Assembly: GCF_040869045.1 (NCBI RefSeq)
Contig: NC_090322.1
Location: forward strand, 77,337,675 to 77,401,674
From: Eurosta solidaginis
Taxonomy: Eukaryota > Arthropoda > Insecta > Diptera > Tephritidae
DNA: 64,000 bases
Direction: 5' to 3'
In this document: positions 21,242-32,880 of the stretch, piece by piece
Numbering within the stretch: position 1 is the first letter of the stretch
Layout of the letters: every line of letters starts with the position of its first letter
Translations under genes and position numbers: made by a program
Notes under the pieces: generated by a model
Databases searched by the model: none
The model's input: only the letters and a program-made list of their open reading frames with translations
Told to the model about the DNA's origin: nothing

Positions 21242-22303
21242 ATGGAGTATTCCATCACATTTCGAACAATTTTGAACCCGACCCCTTTAGAATTGGTTGA
21301 AAGTTTTTCTTCTTTTTCTAGCTTACGAAAGACGTTTTTCAGAATTTTTTCAAATTTTTTCATCCAACTCAAAAAAAGTTATGAATTTAAAAAAAAAACA
21401 CCGTTTTTGTTTTCAAAATGCTATAACTTTTTCAAAAGTTGACCGTTTGGGATTTTTTTTTTAAATTTGTTTTTAAATGTACTTTTCGGAAAAAATACAA
21501 AAAAATGTTTAAAGTTTTTTTTTTTGTAATTTTTCAGTTTTTCGAGATTTTTCGAATTTCGCAATTTTTTTTCTCATAAAAAACTTCAATCAATTCTGCA
21601 ATCATCCCCACTAATCCCGGAGTGGGCCGATTATTATTATTATTTTTTTTTTATTTAATTGAAAAAAACTTTAAAAATTTGTTTGTATTCTTTCCGAAAA
21701 GTTAAAAAAAAAAAAAGATCCCAAACGGTCAATTTTTGAAAAAGTTATAGCATTTTGAAAAAATACCGTTTTTTTTTTTAAATTCATAACTTGTTTTGAG
21801 TTGGACACCGTTTTTGTTTTCAAAATGCTATAACTTTTTCAAAAATTGACCGGTTGGGATCTTTTTTTTTTTTTAATTTGTTTTTAAATGTACTTTTCGG
21901 AAAAAATACAAAAAAAATGCTTTTTTTCAATTAAATAAAAAAAAAAATAATCGGCCCACTCCGGGATTAGTGGGGATGGTTGCAGAATTGATTGAAGTTT
22001 TTTATGAGAAAAAAATGGCGAAATTCGAAAAATCTCGAAAAACTGAAAAATTACAAAAAAAAAACTTTAAAAACTTTTTTGGATTTTTTCCGAAAATTAC
22101 ATTTAAAAACAAATTTAAAAAAAAAGGTCCCAAACGGTCAATTTTTGAAAAAGTTATAGCATTTTGAAAACAAATACGGTGTTTTTTTTTAAAATTCATA
22201 ACTTTTTTTGAGTTGGATGAAAAAATTTACAAAAAATTCTGAAAAACGTCTTTCGTAAGCTAGAAAAAGAAGAAAAACTTTCAGCCAATTCTAAAGGGGT
22301 ATA
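21242..22303. mobile_element. Foldback element, about 1.06 kb, AT-rich
   Basis: The ends are inverted copies: ACCCCTTTAGAATTGGTTGA on the left (near 21279) and its complement near 22283-22302. The arms also share the AACTTTTTCAAAA- and GACCGTTTGGGATC-like words, which recur in both orientations through the interior. The matching LTR at 43635 has no such insert. The left end has about 37 extra bases (GGAGTATTCCATCACATTTC onward) not matched on the right. There is no protein-coding capacity; short open frames on both strands are mirror images of each other. Confidence 0.75.
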
Positions 22304-22949
22304 TATTTCCAAAGAAAAATTAAATTGTTGTCGTTTTCTTCCTTTTGGTTACCAATTCATTTTAGGTGCGCCTTATTTTTAATTTTGTTTAAACTTTACT
22401 TTTCTAAGTTCTATTAAGTATCATTTGCCTTTTTCTAAATTCCTGAAATTTTAGCTTTCTAACTCTAATTTCCTTTTCACTTGTGCTTATTTAAATTTAA
22501 TAATCTCCTTATTTTAAATCTTATATTTCTATCTCTAAATTTTTCTTTCCTTGTTTACTTAATTAAGTTTTAATTATTTTTTTCATTTAAAATCTATTTT
22601 AAATCTTAGTTTCTAATTCTAAGTTGTTCTTGTGTAGGTATTTGATTAAGTTTAATTGTGTTCTTATCTCAAATCTATTTTAAATCATTGTTTCTAACAT
22701 TAAATTTTCCTTTCCTGTTTTTATTTAAATAAGTTTACCGTTGTTGTTTTATTTGTTGTTTAATTATTTTCTCATTTAAAATCTATTTTAAATCTTAGTT
22801 TCTAATTCTATGATTTATCTATTTAAGTTTTAACAAATTAATGCTTGCTTTATCTTCAAATACTAAATTTTCTCGTTTTCAAAATTTTGTTTAATTATAA
22901 TTATATTGGAACAGACTCACCGCTGTGCCGTAGTGGCTATTATTTTTGT

Positions 22950-23460
22950 TGTGGCCGGCTATTGCAGCATGCCTATACTGGGGTCGTTGCAGAAGGCCTA
23001 TGGTTGGGCTCTGCTTCTATTTTCTTGGCTGGTGGTTGTCGTTGCCGGTGGTTGGTGGCGCTGTTGGATGGCTCAGTCGATGATGATAGCTTACGTATTG
23101 GGCGCGCTGATGGTTTGTCGCGCTCGAAGATAGAGCGCTGGTGGATGTCGAGCTCGAAAATGGCGCAGTCAAGCACGGTAGCGCGCGCGGTGTGGCGCGC
23201 TGGTTGTTTGTGCGCTCGAAGATGCACAGGCGATGATTATAGCACGCGTGGTGTGGAGCGCTGGTGGTTGGTGCGCTCGAATATGGCGCCAAGGATGGTA
23301 GCGCGCGGTGGAGCACTAGTGGTTGTTGCGCTCGAAAATAGCGCAGTCAAGTATTGTAGCGCGCGCGGTGTGGCGCGCTGGTGGTTGTTGCGCTCGAGGA
23401 CGGCGCAGTCGATGATGAGAGCGCGCGTGTTGGCGCTAGCGTGGCGCAAAGGTATACATT
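22950..23460. repeat. GC-rich 60-bp minisatellite inside the LTR
   Basis: Irregular units contain GCGCGCTGGTGGTTGTTGCG, CTCGAAGATGGCGC and GATGAT(A/T)ATAGCGCGCG. The same array lies in the other LTR copies at 36950-37342, 44280-44664 and 52077-52160. It stands out sharply from the AT-rich LTR around it. Confidence 0.85.
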
Positions 23461-25324
23461 TCACAGTAATTAGTTGCTAGTTTTCAAAAATTTAATATTA
23501 GCAGTTGGGTGGGTTTCTTGCTGTAATGGTCTGAAGCCAATTTATGTATGTACACGCAGGCATGCGCATGGAATGAATAGGCGATTTTGATGTTACACAG
23601 TGGATAATGCTCGCACGCAGCGATGTATGGGTTCAGGTCTCTGTCGCCAAAAAAAGAAAAAAAAGACAATGATCCTAAAGTTAAGGCACTCTCAACACAA
23701 TCGTATGCAATGTGGAATCACTCGAAAGATTTGTCGTCGTCGTCACTTAAGCCTCTTAACTGGTTACTCCGAAAATGCCAATCACTTTTATTTGTCACTA
23801 TTTCACTTGCAACCTTTTCTTCATTACATTGTTCAGAACCATTTTATTATCATTAGAATCACACGATATTCAACATATTCTCTTTAACGTATATGGTGTT
23901 CCACGGGCATTTCCTTTGCTTATTGCTTTTATATTTTTCCCACCACAGTCACTAATCGATTTTCTTCGCAAAATTTTTTTTAATAATTTTTTTTTTCTTT
24001 TGTGTAAACTTGCGCGGTGAACCTCCAAATATGTTCAGGAATTCGCGACCACCACCGGAGCTTTTCCACGCAATTTTCTTTCTTAATTCTCAAAAGGCAC
24101 ACTGTAATGAACGATGGCTAGACAACGAAAATAGATTTTCATATCGAATTGATCATTTTATCAATATATTAAATTTTTTTTTTGTGTTCCGCACTAGCAA
24201 TACATAAATTTTTCAGTTTTACTGGTTTTCCATACTGGAGTTTTGCTCATTACACACGCACAACCACTTATGTTGGAGGCTCCTGCTAATGCGGACAATT
24301 CGCAAGTTTTTCTTCAATTTTATGCAACGCTTTGCTTTTTTTTTTTTGGATAAGTCTTTATTTCACGCTTAAGGTACGTTCTACCCAAATTTTTCCAACT
24401 CTCAGATTGAAAAACTATTTCACACACACCGAAATGAACCGACTACCACCTACCACGACGCGTGCCATTTTTCTTCTCCTCGGGAGCAATAATTTTTGCC
24501 GCCGGCCACATTCAATGCACTTTACTTATCAATTTTTGTAAACAAATTTTGATTTCCTTCCCGCATTTTTTTGAATTTCTTTTTTTCTAGTATTTGTAGT
24601 ACGGCGCGAAATAATTCCGCATAGACCCGTGTATAATGGAGGTTATCTGGGTTGGTAATTTTTTTTTCATTGCACTTTCAACGCGTTTGCCGACGATTTC
24701 GTTAGTATAGATTTTTCGTAATTATAATTACATTTCAATAACGTATTATTATAGCGTGCACAAAACAATATATTTTGCACAACTTTTATTAATTTTCCGG
24801 GCTATTTAATTTCCCTTGGCAAACCCCAACCGATACCGACGCTTGCAATCAACTTTCCGATTTTTGCATATGGCCCGCCACGCCGTTATGGCCGTTCAAA
24901 GAAAAAATTCCATTCAAATCGCGACTGCGCCCTACACAGGCGCCGTTAAATCGCATGATTTAACTTGCCCATGGTGGAACCATCAGGGTGATAGCGACGG
25001 CGACGTTCCTGCAGCCATCATGAAAAGTTCCATGTACTTTGTTGTTGTGAATCGATGGACTAATGTCAAAATCGTACTTTAATGTGCCAAATCTTATAAA
25101 AATTACAAATCAGCTGTCACCTTGTATAGTTATGCCATGTGGTTGCTGTTATTGGGAATTTGTCAATGTCATTGGAATTCTTGGCGATGCCACCCGCATG
25201 AAATACCAAAAAAAAGGTTTTAACCATCCCAGGCAGACATGAGTGAGGGTGAATCCTAACCCTTTCACCTATCGCTAACCAACTAGTACTTCCAAAATGT
25301 GAATCTCCCAAGTAGGCCATAACA

Positions 25325-25950
25325 AACCTGTTTCGCTTTGGAGACCTGGCGATGAAGCGAACAGGAAACCGGTTCACTTGTAGGATTCCACCTTCAGGAA
25401 CCTCCGATGTCAGTTAACGTGGGGCGCGACTCACCGCTATGATAAGAGTCTCAAAGTGCTACCGCGAAGCTAGCCGGGCAGCAGAAGGTCCATCAAAAAC
25501 AAGGGTCAATTTAAAAACGGTACATTAATTTTGTTTCTTAGTTAAAAGGCTTTGCGGCAATTACACATTTGTTATGGAGAACTCGTCAAAGCTCCGTATG
25601 GTATTTTCTAGTAGTTATCGCCCCCACCGAAGGGCTACAAAAATATATATATAGACATTTTAATGAAGGAGAACTCATCAAAACTCCGTATGGTATTTTC
25701 TAGTGGTTAACGCCCCATAGAAAGGCTAAAAAAATACTAAGTATGTAGACATTTTGATAAAGGAGAACTCGTCCAAACTCCGTAAGGCTAGTCCAACCCG
25801 AGTTTGGACTGCCAGGTTGTTCACGGTTCCCGGTGAGAACGCGTGTGAACACCCTATGAATATCGTTTCTCGGGGAGAGTACTGGGCGAGTTGTCCCCGA
25901 CGGCTAAAACGCCCAGACAGAAAAAAATCAAATTTGTAGGTAAAAAAAAT
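25325..25950 (-). other. 3' noncoding region of Osvaldo-like element with three tandem repeats
   Basis: This lies between the integrase end and the 3' LTR. The word GGAGAACTCGTCAAA and a following CTCCGTATGGTATTTTCTAG recur at 25576, 25668 and 25762 (third copy cut short), a period of 92-94 bp. I see no env-like reading frame. The sequence next to the LTR is only moderately purine-rich on the minus strand. Confidence 0.65.
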
Positions 25951-25989
25951 CAACTTGTAAATTTAGCAAAAAAAAAAACGTTCTGGTTG

Positions 25990-27070
25990 GTTTATTGTGG
26001 GCGAATATCCGAAGCATGGAAGCGACCTATCAACTTCTCGTTTAGGTCCTCGAGATCATACAATGCATTGCCTACTTTTCGCAGCACTCGACACTTAATT
26101 TATTTGGGCAGGAATTGGCGTTAATGCCCTGTTTGAAGTTGCTGAAAGCAAAGTTTTTTCGGAAAACTTCCTGACCTTCCTTGTAGTTGACTTGCCTTGA
26201 GCGCTTGTTATAGGTGTTTATTCCTCTATCCTTTACCTGATCTAAATTTCTACGGATTTGCTCACGAATATAAGTCAACTTCTCGGCTCTATTTGCTTAT
26301 GTAACCTGGTCTTCCCTACGGCTGCCGAGTTTTTCCAAAATATTGTAAGCTGATGCATGTTGAACCATGTTTTGACCATATAATGCTAAGTATGGAGAGC
26401 ACTGAATCGCCGTATGAAAATCGCTATCAAAACTGATAAAATGTCCGGTATATGCTTATCCCAATTGGTATGGTTTGGTTTATCCTTCAGGAAAATTCTT
26501 ATTTTAGAAACAATTTCTCTATTAACTCGTTCTGAGGCGTTCGCTTGAGGAGAATATAACCCCGTCCTCACGTGTGTCACCCCATAATTTTCTAGAAATT
26601 GTTTAATTTCCTTTGAGATAAACTGTTTACCATTGTCGCTATGGATAAACTCAGGGACCCCTACAGCTGGAAAAATTTCTGAAGCGAAGTAATTTATAAC
26701 ATTAACAGCTGTGCCTCTCTGCATGGGTTGTAGCCAAACATACTTGGCAAAATGGTCCAGAACTATGAAAAGAGATTGATTTCGGTGTTTGGATTGCGGA
26801 TAAAGCCCTAGGAAATCGCAATATAACTGCTGAAATGGCCTTTCGGATGTAAAGTTACTCCCTATAGGTGGTCTCGACTGTTCGTTCGTTGGTTTTACAC
26901 GTGTCACATTGCTTCACGTAGCCCCTGACGTCCTTAGCTTGCTGTGGCCAGAAGTTCTTTTGCCTAACGCGTTCCAAGGTTTTCTGCCACCCACCATGGT
27001 AACTCTGGTTGGCGTCATGTGGCAATTCCACGGCTTCCTTCGTCAACCCCTTCAGCAACCACAAACGCTA
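25990..27070 (-). pseudogene. Gypsy-type integrase
   Basis: Reading leftward, the zinc-binding N-terminus is at 27030-26900 (HDANQSYHGGW, then QCDTCK). The core domain follows with aspartates in LYCDFLG (near 26815) and HSDNGKQF (near 26635) and the glutamate in ANASERVNRE (near 26530). The DDE triad is therefore all present. After a frame change near 26410 the C-terminal domain (DRGINTYNKRSRQVNYKEGQ, about 26225-26166) and a chromo/GPY-like tail (about 26070-25990) follow. Integrase would insert element cDNA. This copy cannot make a continuous protein. Confidence 0.8.
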
Positions 27071-27353
27071 TAGCGGTCTTCTTCCCCTTCCACCCACTTC
27101 CGAAATTTAACTCTCTTAAAAATAACGCCGTCAACTACGCGCAAATCTGGCAGCAATTCTTCGTTTTCCGTGACTGGTCTAAGCAAATATAGATATTCGT
27201 TGCTGTTGAATTCGGGAGAGCTTAATCTATTTGCCAGAGTGTGGCACTGAAAGTCAATTCGTCTACATCGAACCGTGAAAGCGTATCGGGTACTACATTC
27301 ACAGTGCCTTTGCGATATTCCATTCTAAATTCGTATCGTTGCAGCATGAGCTA

Positions 27354-28107
27354 CTACCTCGCTAACCTCCCGCTCAAGTCCTTTTCCGTCAGCAACCACT
27401 TGAGACTGGAGCAGTCAGTGATAATCCGAACCGGTAATCCTTCAATATATGGGCGGAAGCGCTTCACGCTGACTATGGCGGCGAGAAATTCCAGCTCGGT
27501 TACCGTATAATTGCGTTGGGCATTATTAAATTTTTTTGAAACGAACGCGATTGGATGCTCAGCGCCCTCATCATCGACCTGGAATAACACCCCACCAACA
27601 CCTATTTTGGAAGCGTCGCATTGAATTACAAACTCTTCGGAAAAATCGGGTTGGGCCAGGACCGGAGCGGAACTCAGGGCAAGCTTAAGCTTCTCAAAAG
27701 CCTCTACTGCACCTGGCAGTCGGTCAAGGGACCAAGTCAGCAGAATTGGTAATAAATGCCCTGTACCGATTTGCCATGCCCACAAACCTACGCACCTGCC
27801 GAGAGGATTTAGGGACCGGAAAGTTTTGCATCGCATCTATTTTCCCTGGATCCACCTTCAAGCATCCGCTACCTATCAAGTACCCTAAATATCGAGTTTC
27901 CTTTTGACAAAATTTGCTTTTCCTTACCGTTTATTGTCAGACCTGCGTCGGTCAAGCACTTTGCCACTTCCGCCAGCAACTTCAGGTGGTCCTCTAAGTT
28001 GGTCCTGAAAGAACGCGTCCTTCAGATCAATACCACTAATAAAGTGCGTATCCTTCAGTCTGGTCAATAGGCCGTTAATGTGAGGCAGATATTTAATTTA
28101 TTGCGTC
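27354..28107 (-). pseudogene. RNase H and 3' part of RT, RT core deleted
   Basis: The RNase H region (27836-27354) has FVIQCDASKIGVGGVLFQ with the first catalytic Asp, AFVSKKFNNAQRNYTVTELE with the Glu, and IITDCSSLKWLL with another Asp. Upstream (28060-27840) the RT palm begins with ISGIDLKDAFFQ but runs directly into the region that normally follows the YLDD box (similar to LLAEVAKCLTDAG). The fingers and catalytic YLDD box are missing, a deletion of roughly 90 codons. Several stops are also present. Confidence 0.75.
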
Positions 28108-28720
28108 CCTCTCACAAATTGTCATCCTCCCAGCAGCACCTTGCAGCGGAACTGCTCCATATTCTCTTGATCCGGGAAGGTATCGAACCCAAATCCTGGG
28201 CCGTCTCCTGAACCCGGTCCTGCATCTGCGGAAAAGAATATTTTTAGGACGGTCATACTCTTGTCAGTGTGTCTCGTGTAAGGGATGGTTACATCGGGCA
28301 GGTTGTTCTGGGCTATATCCCAAACCAGAAGTCCATGAAGCTTCTATAAATCTTTTGTGGCTCCTTGCTGTTCACGCCCTAGGGCGTCCCGTAGTCTACG
28401 CCTTAGCGCTCTCTCCCCCACTACCTTCAAGCAGCCCCGCTTCTCTGCAAGCCACAACAAGTACCCGGTGCTGCTCGCGCCCCACGGCGCCACCAGCTCA
28501 TACGGCTGCCCACACTCATACCTACATTTTCCCTAGTCGAGTCGGGAGCAATGCCGAGCACCTGCCCCCGTCTTCTCCCCCCTCTCTTCCGGCAGCATTT
28601 GTGTAGGTCAGGGAAACAGATTCTTAGTCCCTACCTCCCTTTGCACCGTTTGCCAGCACAGATTATATATGCTTGCGATATCCGCCCAATACAGCTCCTG
28701 CCATGGACGGGGCCACTTTC
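28108..28720 (+). pseudogene. Gag-region remnant of jockey-type element
   Basis: This stretch is similar in order and sequence to the minus-strand scraps at 1831-2277. It includes a GGGAAGGTATCGAACCCAA stretch, a GGACGGTCATAC stretch and a region coding for a Gly/Tyr-rich remnant of the zinc-binding motif. The stop-dense frames show that ORF1 is dead. A Pro/Ser-rich stretch follows (about 28415-28610). Confidence 0.55.
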
Positions 28721-28724
28721 CTAG

Positions 28725-29819
28725 ATGTTCTGGTCTCCGCGACGGCAACCCCCGACGGGTTTCATTACGCCATATTGCCAGGCCGCATACCCTAATACAC
28801 CAGGTACTCCAATGCTTACCCAAGGACGTCTAATCCCAGGGCCACAACAGCAGTTGCATCCTAGCCTTCCACAATCCAGGTGCTGTCACCCGTCACTTAC
28901 CCCCAGAGTGACGACGTCTCCCCCTATGCACTTCAGAATTCTGCAGTTAAACTGTAATGGATTAACTGGGAAGATCACGGAGATAGTCGATTTCATGAAG
29001 CGGCTCAACATCCGCATTGCTGCGATTCAAGAAGCTAAACTCACATTAAGATCCGCTCTGCACACCTGTTCTGGGTATAATGTCCACAGTAAAGATCGCG
29101 AGAGCGGAAATGGAGGCGGCCTCGCGTTTATCATACACCACTCGGTGCAATATCACATATTTGATCCCGACATCAGCCTCAGGGACAGTGTCTTAGAGCG
29201 TCAAGGCTTATCTGTCCTGTCAGGCGATTCAAACCTAGAAATCATCAACATCTACATCCCTCCTGCCACCTGTTACCCCAGTGGATACCGCCCTAATATC
29301 AGCGCCTTACTCACTGGCAACAATCGCATTATCTTAGGCGATTTCAATGCCCATCATGATCTATGGCATTCAAACATGCGGGCGGACAGTAAGGGTGAGA
29401 TTTTGGTGGGTCAAATAGAAGAAATGACGTTCTGTACAATAAACGGAGACGCCCCCGCACGTATGGTAGGAAGCTGTCACAACTCGCCGGATATATCAAT
29501 CGTGAGCGCAGAACTCGTAAACTGCGTCAACTGGCAGCCGATGGTAACATTGGCATCCGATCACCTGCTTATACTTATTTCGCTCGAGCGTATCGCCGAC
29601 TTCATCGTCACAGAAAAACGCACTTTCATAAACTTTAAAAAAGGAAAGTGGGACGAATACAAATCCTTTACAGAGAACCGTTTTGCTGCCCTCCCGACTG
29701 ATGCCCGCCAAGGGGAGCGTGCTTTCCACAAGGTCATTGAATCCGCCTCAGCTCGTTTCATTCCCGCCGGTAGAATTCCCGAAATTCGGCCCCACTTCCG
29801 GCGGAGGCCGCAAATTTAG
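28725..29819 (+). pseudogene. Endonuclease domain of jockey-type element
   Basis: The open frame covers 364 residues. The endonuclease proper starts near residue 68 (MHFRILQLNCNGL, about 28926) and contains all the usual catalytic positions: Asn in LNCNGL, Glu in IQEAKL, LGDFNAHHD, SPDISIVS and SDHLLILIS. After it comes a linker (KGKWDEYKSFTENRFA). The frame ends at TAG 29817-29819, where the linker to the RT should continue, so the ORF2 product is cut in two. It would nick target DNA for reverse transcription. Confidence 0.8.
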
Positions 29820-29859
29820 CGAACGTGACCTTATAAGACAGCTCGATCCCGGCACATAA

Positions 29860-31665
29860 ATTTAGCGCGTCACCCATTACAATCACCGCCAAAGAGGTTG
29901 AGGATGCCATCGGTCATGCTAAACCATCCAAAGCAGTGGGCACAGACGGCATAGCCATGCCGATGCTTAAAAGCCTAGGGAAAGAGGGTTTCAAATATTT
30001 AGCACATGTCTTCAACCTGTCTCTTTGCACCTTTGTCATTCCACAAAAATGGAAAATGGCCAAGGTGGTCCCGGAACTAAAGCCTGGGAAACCAGCTAAC
30101 ATAGGAGAGTCATATTGCCCGATATCTCTCCTATCGCCAGTAGCCAAGACGCTTAAAGCCATTTTGCTCCCCTACTTCAAAGCATATTTGCAGCTAGCCT
30201 GTCATCAGCATGGCTCCAGAAAACTCCATAGCACCACCACCTCGCTAAATGCCATTACCACCCAGATAAATTGCGGTTTAAATCAAAACCCCCACCATAG
30301 AACAGTACTCGTTGCGCTAGACCTATCAGGTTTTGATACGGTCAACTATGGCACGTTACTGCAAGACCTGGAAGGGTCTACCCTTCCCCCATGTTTTAAA
30401 AGGTGGACCGCAAATTATCTGCGTGGTCGTCAGGCATCGGTGCAATTTAGAAACGATACATCAAAACCAAGAAGAATTAAACAAGGGGTGCCACAGGGTG
30501 GCGTCCTATCCCCACTTTGGTTAATTTCTACATATCTAAGCTACCTTCGCCAACAGAAGGAGTGACTATCGCTTCCTACGCCGATGACTGCACAATAAAC
30601 AATAATGTGTACAGGCCTAAGCCCACGGATCGACGAGCTTTGCAACAGAATAAACGGCTACCTCCCTGATCTCTCCAGTTTTTTTGCCTCGCGAAACCTG
30701 GCTTTATCACCGACTAAATCCTCCGCGACCTTATTTACAACATGGACGTCCCAAATGTCGACCATTTTGAACATCCACGTCGACGGCACTACTATACCGA
30801 CTGTCCTACACCCCAAAATCTTGGGTGTGACATTTGATCAGGATCTACATTTTGGAGAGCATGCAGCCGCAATTGTATCGAAAATCCAGAGCCGTAATAA
30901 AATCCTCAAATCCCTTGCTGGCAGTACTTGAGGAAAGACAAAGAAATGCTCATTACCACATATAAAGCAATTGGCTAGCCTATTGCATGATACGCGTCCC
31001 CTATATAGTCGCCAAGCCTAAAAACTACCCACTGGAAGAAGCTACAGGGCTGCCAAAATACTGCTCTCAGAATCGCCACGGACTGTCTCCTTATGTCCCC
31101 AGAACACCATTTACATAATGAGGCGAGAATACTCCCCATCAAGGAGAGAAATGAGATGCTAACCAAACAGTTCCTGTTAAATACCTAGAAAACTGGGCAT
31201 CCCAAAAGACATCTGATTGATGAGCCAACACCGCCTAGGAGTTTAAGGAGTCATCTCTGTAAGCATTTTGAGGAAATGCGGCACCTGAGAACTCAGCCGT
31301 ATGAAGCAAAAAAACACAAGCAGGTCCTCAGTGAACTCCACAAACAGGCGTCTGACCTTTATGCCAGGAATTGCCCGGTGAATCCAGTACTCATAGTACA
31401 GTACCCAAAACTTGCGGATATGGAACGCATACTCCCCAGGGAAACGCGAGTGACTCTAGCTCAACTTCGTTCGGGATACTGTAACAGGCTAAACTCTTAC
31501 CTATCCAGAATCAACCCCAACATACAAAATGTATGCCCCGCTTGTAATGTGTCCCCACATGACACCAACCATCTCTTTAATTTTATTGTGGAACCAACGC
31601 CTCTTACACCCCTTTCATTATGGTCCCCCCTGTTGAAAAAGCAAACTTCCTTGGGCTCCCGTTAG
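29860..31665 (+). pseudogene. Reverse transcriptase of jockey-type element
   Basis: From about 29920 the frame has SKAVGTDGIAMPMLKSL, then PISLLSPVAK, VALDLSGFDTVNY with the motif-A Asp, and KQGVPQGGVLSP. A frameshift near 30535 is followed by SYADDCTI at about 30573-30596, so the catalytic YADD is present. The thumb region (LSPTKSSATLF, ILGVTFDQDLHFGEH) runs to 30931 and, after more breaks, the Cys-rich C-terminus NVCPACNVSPHDTNHLF (near 31531) ends at TAG near 31663. No RNase H domain is visible. Confidence 0.8.
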
Positions 31666-31719
31666 AAGATATTGATGACAATTTGTGATCGGTCGCATCT
31701 ATTAGGTGGGTCGAAGCCT

Positions 31720-31740
31720 GCTACAACAACAACAACAACA
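31720..31740 (+). repeat. ACA-repeat 3' tail of jockey-type element
   Basis: About six tandem ACA units end the element immediately before Osvaldo-like RT sequence resumes. They fix the 3' boundary. Confidence 0.8.
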
Positions 31741-32340
31741 GTCTTTCTTAGTTACCGCGTTGGCCTTTCTGGAATCTATGCACAACCTAACTTTACCTGG
31801 TTTCCGGACCAGTACCACAGGACTACACCACGGAGAGTTCGATTCCTCGATAACTCCCATTTCGAGTAGCCTGTCTATCTCTCTAAAACTTCGGCTTGCC
31901 CCGGTGGCGAAAGAGGGAAATGATTGCTTTTTAACTTCGTTTGCCGCAGACCTAACTTTTCAAATGCAGGAAACGCCTCTATGACCTTCTGTAAATCTCT
32001 TCTCCAGGTTGGTGACAAATCATGGAGGTAAATTTCTTCGTCCTTTTCATTGCTAGCCTCTATGCACTCTACACTTGGAAATATTTCGGGAGCTAACGCA
32101 AATGCTCTCCAAAAATCAATGCCGAAGTCTTGGAGAAGCGAAGGGACAAGGTAAAAACGAATAACCTTAGTGGAATTTTTGAAGGTGACCGGTAAAGTTA
32201 TCAAGCCTAAGATTTTCTGCTTGTTGCCACCCGCGGTATATATGAACGCATGTAGGGGATGATAATCCAAGCCGTTATCTTTTAGGAATTCTTCACAATT
32301 CATCCCCAAGATGGAGACAACCCCACAATAAAAATGTCTT
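31741..32340 (-). pseudogene. Start of RT and protease region of Osvaldo-like element, copy 1
   Basis: Leftward reading: the protease region (32309-32090) has DNGLDYHPLHAFIY, KILGLITLPVTF and IDFWRAFAL. Just upstream a SILGM segment follows the place where the catalytic D-S/T-G loop should be, but that loop is not clearly readable. A spacer (ECIEASNEKDEEIYLHDLSP) leads to the RT start: NHFPLSPPGQAEVLER, then EMGVIEESNSPWCSPVVLVR and RLCIDSRKANAVTKKD at 31790-31745. The jockey-type insertion cuts the frame there. Copy 2 retains HHIDTGDAAPIK, which is missing here. Confidence 0.7.
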
Positions 32341-32880
32341 TAATTTTTGCCTTTATCGTGGTGGTTTGGAGCAATCTACGCTCCTGTACTCTCAGGTTAT
32401 ATCTTTTCCTGCACCTCAAAATATTTTCTGATACCGGTTGATTTCCAAAAATCGCGTGCCTTACTCGCTTCTAGATTAAGTGGAAAATGCGTTCGGCAAG
32501 CGCCATCCCTATGCTGGCGTTGCAGAATTCTGGTCGGTTCGCCCATCGCGGATGAAGACGTTGGACTATCGGAATCGGAACTAGTGGAATTATCTGTACT
32601 GTTAGGAAAAGTTACTATTACTTTGAGTACTCATTCGCCAGGGTGCCACTACTCCTCGGAAGCTCACCACCTCCATGAAACTCTATACCTGCGAGAGACC
32701 CACCCTCTGGTTCAGCGCACGGGACGACGCCTCGAGCACTGGCTGGTATGATGGCTATGATACCGAACGATTTTCCCCCGTCTTCTCGCCCAGTTGGCAT
32801 TTTGAAGTAAATACTCCCCTATGCCTACATTTAAAATAAAACGGATTCCTGGCCTGACAATTTCAACACTGGATTCCGGA
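32341..32880 (-). pseudogene. Gag-protease linker, copy 1
   Basis: This is degenerate sequence parallel to 39480-40065 in copy 2, which encodes a basic Arg/Lys/Gln-rich stretch (RCRKRYKQRVKERRLL). Copy 1 has lost some of it. A Cys cluster resembling a zinc knuckle (CFKCRHRGVF in copy 2, near 40040-40010) lies at the Gag end of this linker. Confidence 0.5.

Larger units (their letters stand above)
19568..25324 (-). repeat. 3' LTR of Osvaldo-like element, about 3.9 kb plus nested inserts
   Basis: The right edge reads CCATAACA at 25317-25324, which is the LTR start TGTTATGG on the minus strand. The sequence matches 42748-53906 once inserts are removed from both. Inserts here are 20345-21140 and 21242-22303. 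About 220 bp of the LTR's downstream end, next to the primer site, is missing at the RTE junction. It holds long T-rich and AT-rich tracts, a GC-rich 60-bp minisatellite and otherwise no coding signal. Confidence 0.75.
28108..31740 (+). mobile_element. Jockey-type non-LTR retrotransposon
   Basis: This plus-strand element is inserted in the Osvaldo-like RT. The interrupted frame reads up to NAVTKKD on the right side (near 31745) and resumes near 28105 on the left. A GTC at 28105-28107 and 31741-31743 may be part of the target duplication. It has a gag remnant, an endonuclease, an RT without visible RNase H, and an ACA-repeat 3' tail. The same family supplies the scraps at 1831-2277, 4381-4713 and 4714-5160. 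Confidence 0.8.

Noticed and set aside
22845..23480. 211-residue open frame in the LTR minisatellite
   Set aside because: It is produced by the 60-bp unit in an LTR. The frame differs in other LTR copies and has no motif beyond the repeat.
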